Source: Annona cherimola | Taxonomy: Eukaryota > Streptophyta > Magnoliopsida > Magnoliales > Annonaceae | Length of the DNA stretch: 64,000 nt | Assembly: GCA_030490835.1 (NCBI GenBank) | Contig: CM059971.1 | Coordinates: 120,560,564 to 120,624,563 of the forward strand | Reading direction: 5' to 3' | The notes under the pieces: model-generated | Seen by the model: only the letters and a program-made list of their open reading frames with translations | What the model was told of the DNA's origin: nothing | Database searches by the model: none | Part shown: piece by piece, positions 49,301 through 59,841 of the stretch | How the letters are laid out: each line of letters starts with the position of its first letter | Numbering within the stretch: the stretch's first letter is position 1 | Translations under genes and position numbers: made by a program

Positions 49301-49730
49301 TTTAAATGGTTTAAATATTAAATTGAGACTTCACGGGGTCCTTATGATAAAGAAACCATTTTTAATTTAAAGTCACTCTTTACTGGTAATTAATTTTGAC
49401 AATGATGCAAGTTATGAATTGGAATAAAATTTTTTTGTATTTAATATAATACATATATGGACTGAATTTGATAAAATCAGTTAAGATGGAGCCCAAGCAA
49501 GACAGGAATACCAAAGTACATTTGTATATAGTACAAAAGTTTGACCCAGTAGAAATATTCAGTTGGGGCATGCTTTCAATTGTTTTGGTGAATGTGCACC
49601 CAACTAAGCAAGAGAAGTCGACATAGGCAGCCATGTTTTTAAAGCCAAATGCCAAGTTATTCGTTCGTTATCAGTGAAAGGTCTTATCAAAAGCATGGCG
49701 TTGAGACATCGATCAATTTTGGGGTCCACT
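46332..49730. other. Gene-free DNA with a foldback element and a MITE remnant
   Basis: No coding exon is supported. A palindromic element spans about 46908-47348: GTTTGCATTTAAATACTG and ATTTATATTTTAAATCCTGA on the left pair with complements on the right, where GATTTAAAATGCAAAT occurs repeatedly. A degraded Harbinger-type MITE lies at about 48478-48720 (GGTCTGTTTGGTAATAAC start). The rest is AT-rich without recognised structure. Confidence 0.5.
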
Positions 49731-50036
49731 TTCCTTATCTTGATTTGGATTATGTCGAATCCAATGACAGGCCTAGTTAACAACCTAATACATGCTACCA
49801 GCAATTTGGGGCCAATTAACTGCAGGGGAAGGTTCCTTATCTTGTTTTGGATTATGTCGAATCCAATGACAGGCCTAGTTAACAACCTAATACATGCTAC
49901 CAGCAATTTGGGGCCAATTAACTGCAGGGGAAGGTTCCTTATCTTGATTTGGATTATGTCGAATCCAATGACTGGCCTAGTTAACAACCTAACACATGCT
50001 ACCAGCAATTTGGGGCCAATTAACTGCAGGGGAAGG
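49731..50036. repeat. 102-bp tandem triplication
   Basis: TTCCTTATCTTG starts at 49731, 49833 and 49935, and each 102-bp unit ends in CAATTAACTGCAGGGGAAGG. The three units differ at only a few positions, so the amplification is recent. Because 102 is a multiple of three, open frames run through the array on both strands (123 and 145 codons) without being genes. Confidence 0.95.
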
Positions 50037-50157
50037 CTCATCTAATTGGCTAATTTTGGGCCTCCGAGTCGTTGACATTATAAAGGGCATTTTGGTCCAA
50101 TCTACTGCAATCAACCAGCTCATTAATTAATAGATGAGAGTGTGGGGTGGCCCGGAT

Positions 50158-50470
50158 ATAGTGCGCCCGTGTGTATATTTAGCTTTAGTGCACCTGTGTA
50201 TATTTAGCTTTAGTGTATATAAGCATAATTTTTTTTTTATTTTTTAAATTTTTTTGTATCACTGTTAATCTAAGTATATTTAATATACGTACTAAGTTTT
50301 ATCAATTTTGAAGATTTTTAAATATTTTTAAAATTTTTAAAATCAATAGCATTTTTTATAATTTGTAATATACTTAGATTAATAGTTATATAAAAAAAAA
50401 ATTCAAAAAAATATAGAAAATGAATCAAATACACGCACCTAAGGCTAAGTGCACCTGGGTGTACGTAGTC
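50158..50470. mobile_element. Foldback element with GTGCACCTGGGTGTA-like ends
   Basis: The left part (GTGCACCTGTGTATATTTAG, with a 28-bp local repeat) pairs with the right end around GCTAAGTGCACCTGGGTGTA. Inside, TAATCTAAGTATATTTAATA pairs with AATATACTTAGATTAATAG. A related element lies at 52745. Confidence 0.65.
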
Positions 50471-52744
50471 AGGGGCGGGGTAAAATTTTGAAAATATTTA
50501 AATTATAATTTTTCATTATATCATTATAAGAAGAAAATGCTCTCGTCAACTGGTGCATAGCCCAGCTGTAAGACATGTATCAAAACATACCACGTGCAAG
50601 AAACAAGCTTCTAAGGGAATTATCACATTCAGCGCTATCCCCATTTCATTTATTGACCACCTGTCGCTACTGAGAGTCGCTGGGATTTGTCCTATATTTG
50701 TAATTATTCAGGATGCGATCTTCAAAGGACATTGGAAACATGGAGCCGTCTTAAGTTAATGTTCAGACAAAAACATTTATGTATTTTATAGGCTAGATAG
50801 AGTTTAGATTTATTTCATTTTAGATTGCAGAATAAAATGAGGCGGCTAATTTAAAAAATGAATGCTGATAATTAAGTTAGGGTGATTGCCAGGAAAATCG
50901 TGCAAGTAGAAATTTCAACACCATCAACCACAGTCTGCTTTTTATGTATCCCTCAAAATATGCGAAAATTAAGAAGAGCGAAAAAAGAAGTAAAATTTCA
51001 TGGGGATTGATGGACATGTTGGATTTTGAATACGCATCTTTAATAGTTATATATATGCTACATAAGGAGTGACTTAATTTTAAAGTGATTTTATAAGATT
51101 TATGGGCCTAAATTTTTAATAGAGTATGAGTCTTCTATGTATGAAAATTTTTTTGCCTAATTTTTAATTTTTATTTTTATGATGGACTAAATTAAAAATA
51201 AAAAATATGTGCTCTATATAAACGGTTGTGGTTCCTAGGTTATGTACAAAAGTTTATTTTCTAACATTTTATTGTTAGAAAAGAGAGAACTGTCATTTAT
51301 TCTTATAAATTCGGGTACGATTTTGCTTATAGTTTTTTTTTTTTTTACATGAAACAGTTTGGAGTAATTATGATTTTAATTAATAAGGTTTTCTAGTAGG
51401 ACGAATTTAAAAATAAAATTTAACATAATATAGAATTTTTATGGATAATTGAGGACAAATAAAATTTAAAATGGTAGGAAATGGGAGAGAAAATGATTTT
51501 TTTGTGACTCTTTTCTTATGGAAAAATAAATCTCTTGCATAATTTTTGGATTATATTTCCATTTGGGTGAAAATAAAGGAAAGATGAGACATTCTCTTAT
51601 TTTGCAAAAATGGCATGAAGAAATTCTAGCCAAATCTTATCAAAATTATGACCCAAATTCATGGAGCCCACCATAACACCTTTTTCAGTCATTTAAGATT
51701 TGGACCGCACAGATAAAGAAAAAAGAAAAAAAGATTTGGACCACTGTTGTTACCACCTAGATGACTAAGTGGTTTGTGTGAGCATGTACAAGAGTGTGGG
51801 AGGTAGAAGATCTAGAGTTTAAAATTAAGCAAAAAAAATTTGTCTCATTTACCCTCTTCTTGAGTTGCCTGCGCTTTGTTATGACTTAGGCTAATTGAAC
51901 ATTTAAACTTTATGAGATTACTTTTAATTTGAGTCATTCTTTATAACAGCATAACATGTAATTATTTACAAAATCCAACAAGAGGCAGGTGGTATCCGGC
52001 GGAATGTTTGGAGAAGCAGAATCAGAGCATGAAGTAATTGAGTTGAGAATCGGCATGAGAATCGGCATGAATCGGCGGGACGCACGGGGGCAGCCACGCA
52101 TTCGGCTTAAAACATATATTTTTAAAATTTTTTGTGTTTTTTATGGACAAATAAATTTAGGTGTATTAAACACAATAACATTTCCGTAATTATTTGAGAT
52201 TTAATACATCTAAATTTACTTGTCCATGAAAAAAAAAAAGAGAATTTTTTTTTTAAAATATGTTGAAAGATGAGGGCTCGGTAACTAGATGCACCCAACT
52301 TCCTTTCAGTAGGAATTTATGTCGGGAACAACGGAGTTGGGTGGCAGCATTTGATCCTCTGCCACATGATGGTTGTTCATACGCAGGCACCCGGAAACTG
52401 CACATGGAATGCGCCATCCAGATTGTTTCGTTGATGGAATTGAATGTGACGAAAGCTAACCAACGATATTGTGCATTTACCCAGTCCAACAAATGTTCAT
52501 CCATCAACCAGTTTAGCATTTAGGGTATTTATGACTTGGAATCATTTACGCATGAGTGGGAGCGTTGGTCGTGTTGAACAATGAGATCTGCACCATACAA
52601 GATTGCAGTACAAAGCACACGAAATCACAAATTCATATCACTCAAAGATGACAAAACCGTATTGAAATGAAGAATTCGCTGGACAATCATTGACGAAACT
52701 CGATTAGACATCCGACAAAAGTCCTATCATGGTTAATTGAGTGT
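50471..52744. other. Gene-free DNA
   Basis: Short open frames only, including an overlapping plus/minus pair at 52253-52523. No motifs, splice signals or element ends could be supported. Confidence 0.4.
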
Positions 52745-53370
52745 AGACTCGGGTGTAAAAATTTATTTTTTTGAAATTTTTTTATACCATCGTCAATTTA
52801 AGCGTATTTAATATGTATATCAAGCTGTATTATTTCCAAAATTTATAGATATTTTCTGGATTTTTTTTAAATCAGTGACATTTTTATATTTCATAAATTA
52901 TGAATATGCTTCTATTTAAAAAACTCAAAAAATATCTACAAATTTCCCAAAATAGTAAAACTTTGATATACGTATTAAATATACTTAAATTAAAAGCTGT
53001 ATAAAAGAATTTTAAACAAATAAAAAACAGATTAAGGGTGCGTTTGGTTGAGAGTAAAACTTTTGATGAAAATTTTCGGAATAGAAGTTGTCAAATTGAT
53101 AGAAAATTATAAGATATAATAATAGAAATAATGAAAAGTAAAAAGAATAAAGTTATAATAGATAGGTTAGTTGTATAGGTAGTTGTGTAGAAATGATTGA
53201 AAAAACAGGGTAATTTGTATAGAAAATATGAAAAAATAATTAAAAAATAGAGTAATTATGAAAAGCGAAAAATTTTGAATTGAAAAGTTTTGACTGAAAT
53301 TTTTTTACCTCAAACAAATACACCCTAAATACACTTAGATGCACCGAGACTTAAGTACATCTAAGTGCAT
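52745..53370. mobile_element. Foldback element interrupted by a MITE
   Basis: The left arm (GTAGACTCGGGTGTAAAAAT, then CAATTTAAGCGTATTTAATA) is complementary to the right part (ATTAAATATACTTAAATTAA, then, after the insert, TACACTTAGATGCACCGAG). The element is related to the one at 50158 and is split by the MITE at 53036-53325. Confidence 0.65.
53036..53325. mobile_element. Harbinger-type MITE nested in a foldback element
   Basis: Termini GGGTGCGTTTGGTTG and CAAACAAATACACCC with TAA at 53033-53035 and 53326-53328. Internal blocks match the family. Confidence 0.82.
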
Positions 53371-55413
53371 TTAAAAACATTCCACATTAATTAGTTTGCC
53401 CAAAAAATAAAAAAACCATCATTTTTTATGACAACCATCTAGCTGTTTCAGTGTTTTATAGCATGCATCTTCAACAACCGAGTCCTTTGATTTCCTGCAT
53501 CACAACTTCTATTGCTGCGAATGGACTGTTTCTTATCCCACTTCATTGTTTCCGTGCCTACATGTTAATACTCTTGCTTTCAGAGCCAAACAGCTAGCCT
53601 TTGTATTGATGTACAAATCTACATCACGTATAGAAGAGTGAGTTGTGCTCATCCTTTTTTACATAAGTTGTGTTCACGTCTACGATGTGACTTTATTTCA
53701 AACGTACCTATAAATACTTAAGGAAATTGATTATGTAAAATATAATTACATTTTAATACATATGAAACGTATTTTGTAGCAAACTGCATTAGATAGGGTC
53801 TCAATCTTAATAATATTCGTATTGCCTATGATAAGTATAAATTCGTTGTTTTTTGTAAATCGTTGTACCTTTGATAAATATATATAATCATTACAATTGT
53901 CGATGTCAATTTTGTTAAGATATCAAAAATCACCTTAATTAGATATCTCTATCTACTATAACAAATTTTTAAAGCAATTTCATGAATTTACAGCAAGGTA
54001 TCCAACGCGATAACTTTTATTATTTTAAGTAAACATATATATAAATATAATAAATAACTTCGATTTATCAAAAATATCAGGATATAAAAAAATCAAGAGT
54101 TCGGCATAACTTTAAATATTCTTAAATGTACATAGGCATGTTTGCAAAAAGTTTTGCACCATAGGCGTAAGCATAAATTGTATAAAAAGTCAAATTAGGA
54201 GTGCAGGTAAACTCAATATGGAACGAGGCTAGAGGGTGCACGTGGAACTAAGCAACAACGTGCGCACTGCGGCTTAGGGGTGCCACTCAGGTCTGTTGAT
54301 CACCTGGACGGGACTCCAAAAAATCTTAACCCGACGCCGATGCAATACAAAATTGTCTCATACATATTTCTAGTATATTTTCTCATAGAATCATATGTAT
54401 ATGCACTCTTATACTACGCTATTAATATGTATTTTTAATTGATATGAGCATTGAAAATATTTAAAAATTTACTTTTAACAACCTTGAGTAACCAATGCGT
54501 TAGTTTTTTATTATCTTTTTCTTGTTTGGAATACTATTCATTAAAGATAAATTTAAAACTATATATGGCGTTAGAGGAATTTGTGTCACAATCCCTCTAA
54601 CTTTACGTATTAGCATTTTGGGCATCGAAGTTTACATATTAGTGTATTAGACCTTGCGAAATTTCAATCTTTGCATTTTAACTCTGTTAGAGTTAAAAAA
54701 CACCGTTAAACTCACTCGAACATTCCCTTATATCTATGTGAAAAGCAAGACTGCTATAGTCAAAAACCAACGTCATTTGCACAATAGAGCCTCACAATTC
54801 GCAAGATCTAGCATACTAATATGTAAACTTTGAGATCTAAAATGCTAATACGCAAAATTAGAAAATTTCTAGCACAAATTTCCATGTAACATTTCTTTCA
54901 AAAAATTATATATAACATTATTTATATTTTTAAAAGTGTCTGGCAAACACTAGTTTACTCACTTTTACAAATGTAGTAAATTGAAATCTCTTTTAGTTGT
55001 GTTCATTAACATTTAATGTAATAACATAATTATTTTTCACTTTTGACAAATGATTATGATTATTATTTATGTTTTTATAGAATAAATTTATAATGCACTT
55101 ATAAATATATTATTTTAATTTACTAGTTTTGATAATATGATACATTATTACAAACGTGGCATAGATACATTGGGAAATCCAATAGTAGAAAATCCAAAGT
55201 TCAGCCCGACCATAAACTCGAAATTTTAACATGAAAAACACATAAATCCGAATTAAACCAACCTGGACTTTACATGTAGAACAAGCAACAAGGTGTCTTT
55301 TGGAACCCAATACATTATACAATCTGACGTGAGTTTCATCGCCTGTGGCGGACACCTGCGGCTTTTACGGCCTGTATGACACGAGCAATGTATGCATTTT
55401 TTCTTTGTAAGAA
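53371..55413. other. Gene-free DNA with one foldback element; 3' flank of the thiolase remnant
   Basis: No exon supported. At about 54580-54890 GTTTACATATTAGTGTATTA pairs with the complement of CATACTAATATGTAAACTT, marking a foldback element with GTCACAATCCCTC-type and AATTTCTAGCACAAATTTCC-type ends. Confidence 0.45.
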
Positions 55414-56612
55414 TCACAAGGGATGGATAGACTCTAGAGTATCCTTCGAAAGGAAGTTCTGAGAAGGTGTTTGCTTTGAGTTCGTCAGGTCATCCACACA
55501 ATCTGCACTTTCGAAAACGGCGGCAGCTCCCATCCCTGTGGCTGTTGTAGCAAAAGAAGTGATTCGCTACCGTTGAAATAAAGTATTCAACAAAAAGGTA
55601 AATCCATGTGCGAGAAAAGAAAACAGCCTACCTATGCACATTGATATCACCCCAAACCGGCAGTCCTTGCCTCGACGTTTCATCTCATGCAGAAGTGTTG
55701 CCACACACCGGGCACCTGTAGAAGAAAACATAAAAAAGTAACACGTACTATGGAAGATGTCAAGATTCATTGTCATGGAATAGTGGCAGCAATGCATGTC
55801 TGTGATTTGACAAAATTCACTCTGTTGCCATGCCCTGACCAAAACATTGCAGAATCATTAAACACCAGAGCATGCTCCGGGGCGCATGCAATCGGATCCC
55901 AAACAGCTATATAGCGAGAATGTGCTACATATCGCCAGATGCAGGAAGCCTGGCGTTCAAATGAGGGAAAAAATTTTCTAGAAAGAAAAATAGGGAGCAC
56001 TTCCACTATGGGAGTTGCAACCTGAAGTCATCAACAGTGTTTTCAAATATTTCCACGATCCACACTGATTCCTTTCATGGGATCCTTGAGAAGTTGCAAC
56101 GAAAAGACACCAAGCCAATATCATCAGTTCCCTTTATTTTCTAACATTCTTACAAAAAACGACTGACCCGGTGCATTGTGATCTGCATATTATTACAAGG
56201 TCTAGAAAGGAGCATCTATTGCTTTTATTTAAAATTTATTTTCTTTATTTCTTACCATTAATAAAGATGGTCATTAAAAAAAAATTTTAAAAGAAAGACC
56301 TAACTGAAAATGATTATTGTACATACCTGTTGCACCCAAAGGATGCGCAAGAGCCATGGTACCACCATTCACGTTGACTTTTTGAGGATCGAGCTCCAGT
56401 TTCTTGCAGCAGTAAACGAATTGGGAGGAAAACACCTAAGTGTGTAGCACACTAGCAATGCAATGAATCAGACCTCTTCAACTCAACAGTGATGAGCAAA
56501 GATTAAAAAGCAGGTGAACACCAAGAGCTGTCACCTCATTTATTTCAAAGAGGTTAATATCATTAATTTCGAGACCAGCTGACTTCGCTGCGGCAGGAAT
56601 TGCAATAGGTGG
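55414..56612 (-). pseudogene. 3' exons of a peroxisomal-type 3-ketoacyl-CoA thiolase
   Basis: Four consecutive exons of the KAT thiolase family are readable on the minus strand: 56612-56535, 56435-56327, 55715-55632 and 55541-55414, with phase-compatible GT/AG borders between them. The family catalyses the last step of fatty acid beta-oxidation. Recognisable parts are D-I-N-L-F-E-I-N-E, Q-F-V-Y-C, N-V-N-G-G with H-P-L-G-A-T-G (active-site His kept), L-L-H-E-M-K-R-R-G-K-D-C-R-F-G, and G-M-G-A-A-A-V-F-E before a family-like C-terminus. Signs of decay: the catalytic C-x-G motif reads C-I-A because of the splice-junction codon, Gly before H-P-L-G is Ala, and the first exon runs into an in-frame TAA (56613-56615) with no acceptor. 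All upstream exons, including the first catalytic Cys, are absent before the retrotransposon at 56953. They might lie beyond the window if the insertion is intronic. Confidence 0.78.
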
Positions 56613-56952
56613 TTAAATGCACAAAACGATTCATTTCCTAGCAAGTGTTAGATGACATAAATGAGAAGTCCAATGGAAATGCCATCCCTAATACCTTGAA
56701 AACTTCAAACTAAAGGAAGCCAGATATTTCTTGTGAAAATCTTTCTTCCCATGAATCAGTTAGAAATATAAAATACGCCAGAAAGAGGAAGTCATTCAGG
56801 TAAGAAAGACATGAAACAAATGAAATTTGAGAAACTCTAGATAGAAATATCAAGAAAATAGCATCTGAGTTGAAGTAGAATGGAGCTACAGCAGTCCCAA
56901 AATGGTCACATGAACGTTCAAAGCCTGCCCAAGAAATTACCAGAATGCAAGA
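56613..56952. other. DNA between the thiolase remnant and the retrotransposon
   Basis: No thiolase exon or other coding sequence could be recognised in these 340 bases on either strand. Confidence 0.4.
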
Positions 56953-57544
56953 TGTAATAATTAGAAAAAAAAAGATGAGTTGACTATTCAACTGATGATG
57001 TGTCTACTGAGGTGGCATCCTGCCCATTGACCATTTGACCAAGCAATGGGTCAATAATAAGTGGAAAGTTATTGGGCTAAACCCAAATAAGCCCACTTAG
57101 AATGATGGTTGAGTTATATAAAATATCACGAGTATTTAACTCAATAGCCCAAGGTGCTTAAGTGATTAAGGTGTTGGTCTTTGGTAGAGGAGGTCTCGAG
57201 TTCGAGTTCTAATGAGTGTGTAAATGATGTATTTTGCCTTTTTGGGTTCTGTGGGCCTCACCAGTTTGAAATTTGAATTTGAGATCGGATTGCGATCGGT
57301 GAACTTGAAATTCGAATTTGAAATTGAAATCAGATTGCGAGCGGAAAATCCTCCGGTGAGTTATAAATAAACAAGTTAGGGACTCGATGGAGATACCAGA
57401 GGAAAGAGGAGGAACGCTGCCACAGGAGAAAGGAAAAGGCCGATCCAATCCATTGAAGTGATCCATTTCATTTTTTTGTTTAAGGTAAGGGGGATTTTTC
57501 CTCTTTAGCCTTTAATTATGACATGATTTAATGAGGATTTATCC
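56953..57544 (+). repeat. Left LTR, probably truncated
   Basis: Starts TGTAATAATTAG and matches the right LTR through GGATTTTTCCTCTTTAGCC and up to GATTTATC near 57544, where similarity stops. It lacks a CA end, and the next bases belong to an open frame with zinc knuckles. Relative to the right copy it has small indels, including a 13-14 base insertion near 57450 and fewer copies of the ATTCGAATTTGAAATTGAA unit. Confidence 0.85.
57145..57209 (+). promoter_or_regulatory. tRNA-like Pol III module (A and B boxes) in the left LTR
   Basis: TAGCCCAAGGT (57145-57155) fits the A box at 10 of 11 positions and AGTTCGAGTTC (57199-57209) resembles the B box. Spacing is 54 bases. The sequence between and after (GGTGTTGGTCTTTGGTAGAG) looks like a tRNA-derived SINE head. 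The same module occupies the same place in the right LTR. Confidence 0.5.
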
Positions 57545-57867
57545 CAAAGCCAAGTCCTCCAACTCAAAAGATGCCTGTTCCAAATGTGCCCCTCCAGCCA
57601 TTTCCTTCACCGACACATGCCATACCCTCAAGAGAGCCTACATCTGAGAAAGTTCCGCCGAGTTTGGGGAAGTTATTACCATGCGCTAAGTGCAAGTTTA
57701 GGCATGGAGGAAAATGTGTACTTCCGCCGAACACTTGTTTCAGATGTATGCAGCCTGGACATCGGGCGAAGGACTGCCCTCATGAGATTGCTTGCAATAT
57801 TTGCAGGGCCTCTGGGCATCGGGCTAAAGAGTGTCCAATGAAGGGACAGAGGAAAAGAGAAGATTAA
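57545..57867 (+). CDS. Short ORF with three zinc knuckles between the left LTR and gag
   Basis: From the first ATG (57571) the ORF has 98 codons, is intact and ends with TGA-free reading up to TAA after a basic K-R-E-D-like tail. A proline-rich start (P-V-P-N-V-P, P-F-P-S-P-T) leads to three Cys/His knuckles: C-A-K-C...H...C, C-F-R-C-M-Q-P-G-H-R-A-K-D-C and C-N-I-C-R-A-S-G-H-R-A-K-E-C. The layout, including the L-P-P-x-T-C linker, is the same as in the nucleocapsid at 59278-59440, but the sequence is clearly different. It binds nucleic acid if expressed, judging by the family. It could be a recombined nucleocapsid piece of a related element or an extra ORF of this family. The open frame extends upstream to a TGA at the LTR edge. 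Confidence 0.65.
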
Positions 57868-58032
57868 ATTGAGTTATTTTCTTTTGAGGTTTCCGAGATG
57901 TAATAAACTTGCAGTGAATAATAAAATTTATTTACGATGGATTGTTCTTTTATGTGGATGGATATAATTTGTTTGGCTATGTGTGAACTTAAGATGTTTT
58001 CTTGAGTTTAAATGTTACATTTCTTTTCAGAC
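57868..58032 (+). other. AT-rich leader before gag
   Basis: Stop codons in all frames. It contains AATAATAAAATTTATTT-type sequence and ends in TTACATTTCTTTTCAG directly before the gag ATG, which resembles a splice acceptor. Confidence 0.45.
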
Positions 58033-59277
58033 ATGGCCTCTCATGGGAATCCTCCACGACCTAACCCAATGCGAAGGTAGGGTCAGGGAGTTAATCCATC
58101 AACTGTTGGTATATCCGAAGCGGGTACATCCCAAATAGGAGTTGTTCCAAGGTTAAGCCAAGGAGTGCACCCACCCCAAGGAGAACCATCTCAGAGTGCA
58201 AACCAATGAGTTTTTATACCACTTGACGAAGGCTCGAGGTCCCTTCAGATGTATGAAGGGACAGTTGGTACCAATCAGAACCCTGGGAGGAGGCCAACAA
58301 TTCACGAGCATATGACGCAACATGAGGCTCGATTCGAAAGTTTTGTTGAGAGGATTTTAGCCCGATTAGATAAAATCAATGAAAATCCTCATCAACAAGG
58401 AACTACTTTAGTTGGTTGTGATCAAGCTACGACCGCAAATCGGCAGAGGGGACGAGTTGTAAGCCAAAGAAAACAACCAAATATGACGGGGCAAGGGGAA
58501 AGAGCTGGCGAAGATGGTCATGATCACATTAGTGGTTTTCGACAAAGGGTGAAAGAGCAAACCGCTGAATCCCAACCCACCACAGTGCCCTCCAGAGACT
58601 ACCGTGCTAGAGAGGAAAGAGATAGGAAGGATGTTAGTGCATTCCATCAGCAGCATCCTCCTTTTTCAGGAGGTGATAGCACAACAACTGAGAATTGGTT
58701 ACTAGCTATGAACAAAATATTGGAGTTCCTTGAATGTTCGAATCGACAGAAGGTGCTATTTGCTGCATTCAAGTTGGATGGAGATGCTTACCGTTGGTGG
58801 CAAACACAAAAGAGAATCTTTGAGAGCAAGAAGAAAAAGATTACGTGGCAAAGATTCTCGGATGTCTTCTATGAGAAGTTTTTTCCACCAATTGTTCAGA
58901 TCACTAAAGCTCGAGAGTTTGAAGAGTTAAAACAAGAAGAGATGTCTGTGGCTGATTATGAAACAAAGTTTTCATCCTTGATACGATTTGCCCCTAATTT
59001 AGTGGAAGATGACAATGCTCCAATACAAAGATTCCAAAATGGTCTCAATAAAAGCATTCGAGACATGGTGATGGCCGAGCCATGCGACACATATGGTAAG
59101 GCAGTGGATCGAGCGATGTGGGCTGAGAAGACAATAGCTCAGCTCAGTAAGATATTTGTAAAGAAGAGATCAGGGGAATCTATTGAAGGAGGAACTTCAA
59201 ATAAAAAGTCAATGCAGACATCTGGGGCCTCAGCTGGTCAAGGGTTTAAGAGCAAAGGATCCTATAAGACGAATTGA
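58033..59277 (+). pseudogene. gag (capsid) of the Ty3/gypsy element
   Basis: The frame opens at ATG 58033 (M-A-S-H-G-N-P) but is stopped by TAG at 58078-58080 and TGA at 58207-58209. It is then open for 342 codons from 58249 up to TGA at 59275-59277. The capsid region has the retrotransposon gag signature: F-S-G-G-D-S...A-E-x-W-L-like start, then K-L-x-G-D-A-Y-R-W-W, F-Y-E-K-F-F-P and E-F-E-E-L-K-Q-E-E-M-S-V-A-D-Y. All three stops could come from C-to-T changes, but this is inference. Confidence 0.85.
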
Positions 59278-59490
59278 CGGAAAAAGAAGTGCAAGCGATG
59301 TAACCGGTTCCACCAGGGACAGTGTCGCCTTCCGCCTGGCACTTGTCACAAGTGCGGAGAGACTGGACATTCACCAGAGAGTTGCCCAGTGGGAGTGGTA
59401 TGTTTTCGGTGTAAAATGTCGGGGCATATGGCAAAATTCTGTACTGCCACTGGAGCACCAACTCCCCAGCAACCTCAAAATCAGAATAGG
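59278..59490 (+). pseudogene. Nucleocapsid zinc knuckles of gag
   Basis: Read in the gag frame past the TGA at 59275, three knuckles are intact: C-K-R-C...H...C, C-H-K-C-G-E-T-G-H-S-P-E-S-C and C-F-R-C-K-M-S-G-H-M-A-K-F-C. The frame then meets TAA soon after 59485, where the reading frame of the protease differs. Confidence 0.8.
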
Positions 59491-59539
59491 TAAGCAGGGA
59501 GACCAGTGGGGCGACAACAGAATGTACAAAACCATGGAG

Positions 59540-59841
59540 CAAGACAGCCGACAAACGTTTTTTGCACTGCACCCGGGACAAGCTCAGATACCAACAGACA
59601 GAATTGCAGGTATTGTAAAGGTTTACAATATCTATGTCAGAACTTTATTTGATACTGATGCAGATTTATCATTTATTGCATATGAGTTTATCAAAAAGAA
59701 TAACATACCAATGAGGCCATTGGTGGAAGAGTTAATTATCACATCACCAATGAGAGGTAGTCTTTCCGTGAGGAGTGCATGTTATGCATGTCCTATGGAC
59801 ATCAAGAGACTAGTGATGCCAGCTGACTTGGTAGTGATGCC
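59540..59841 (+). pseudogene. Aspartic protease of the Ty3/gypsy element, active site altered
   Basis: The segment has F-F-A-L-H-P-G-Q-A, G-I-V-K-V-Y-N-I-Y-V-R and then L-F-D-T-D-A-D-L-S-F-I. Retroviral-type proteases need D-T/S-G at this point, so the Gly of the catalytic triad is replaced by Asp. The following K-R-L-V-M-P-A-D-L-V-V-M runs to a TGA at about 59842, where a one-frame change is needed to continue into D-V-I-M-G-W-D-W. Confidence 0.8.

Noticed and set aside
49604..50045. Overlapping open frames of 145 (minus) and 123 (plus) codons
   Set aside because: Both are produced by the 102-bp tandem array, whose unit length keeps any open frame open. There are no domains or splice signals.
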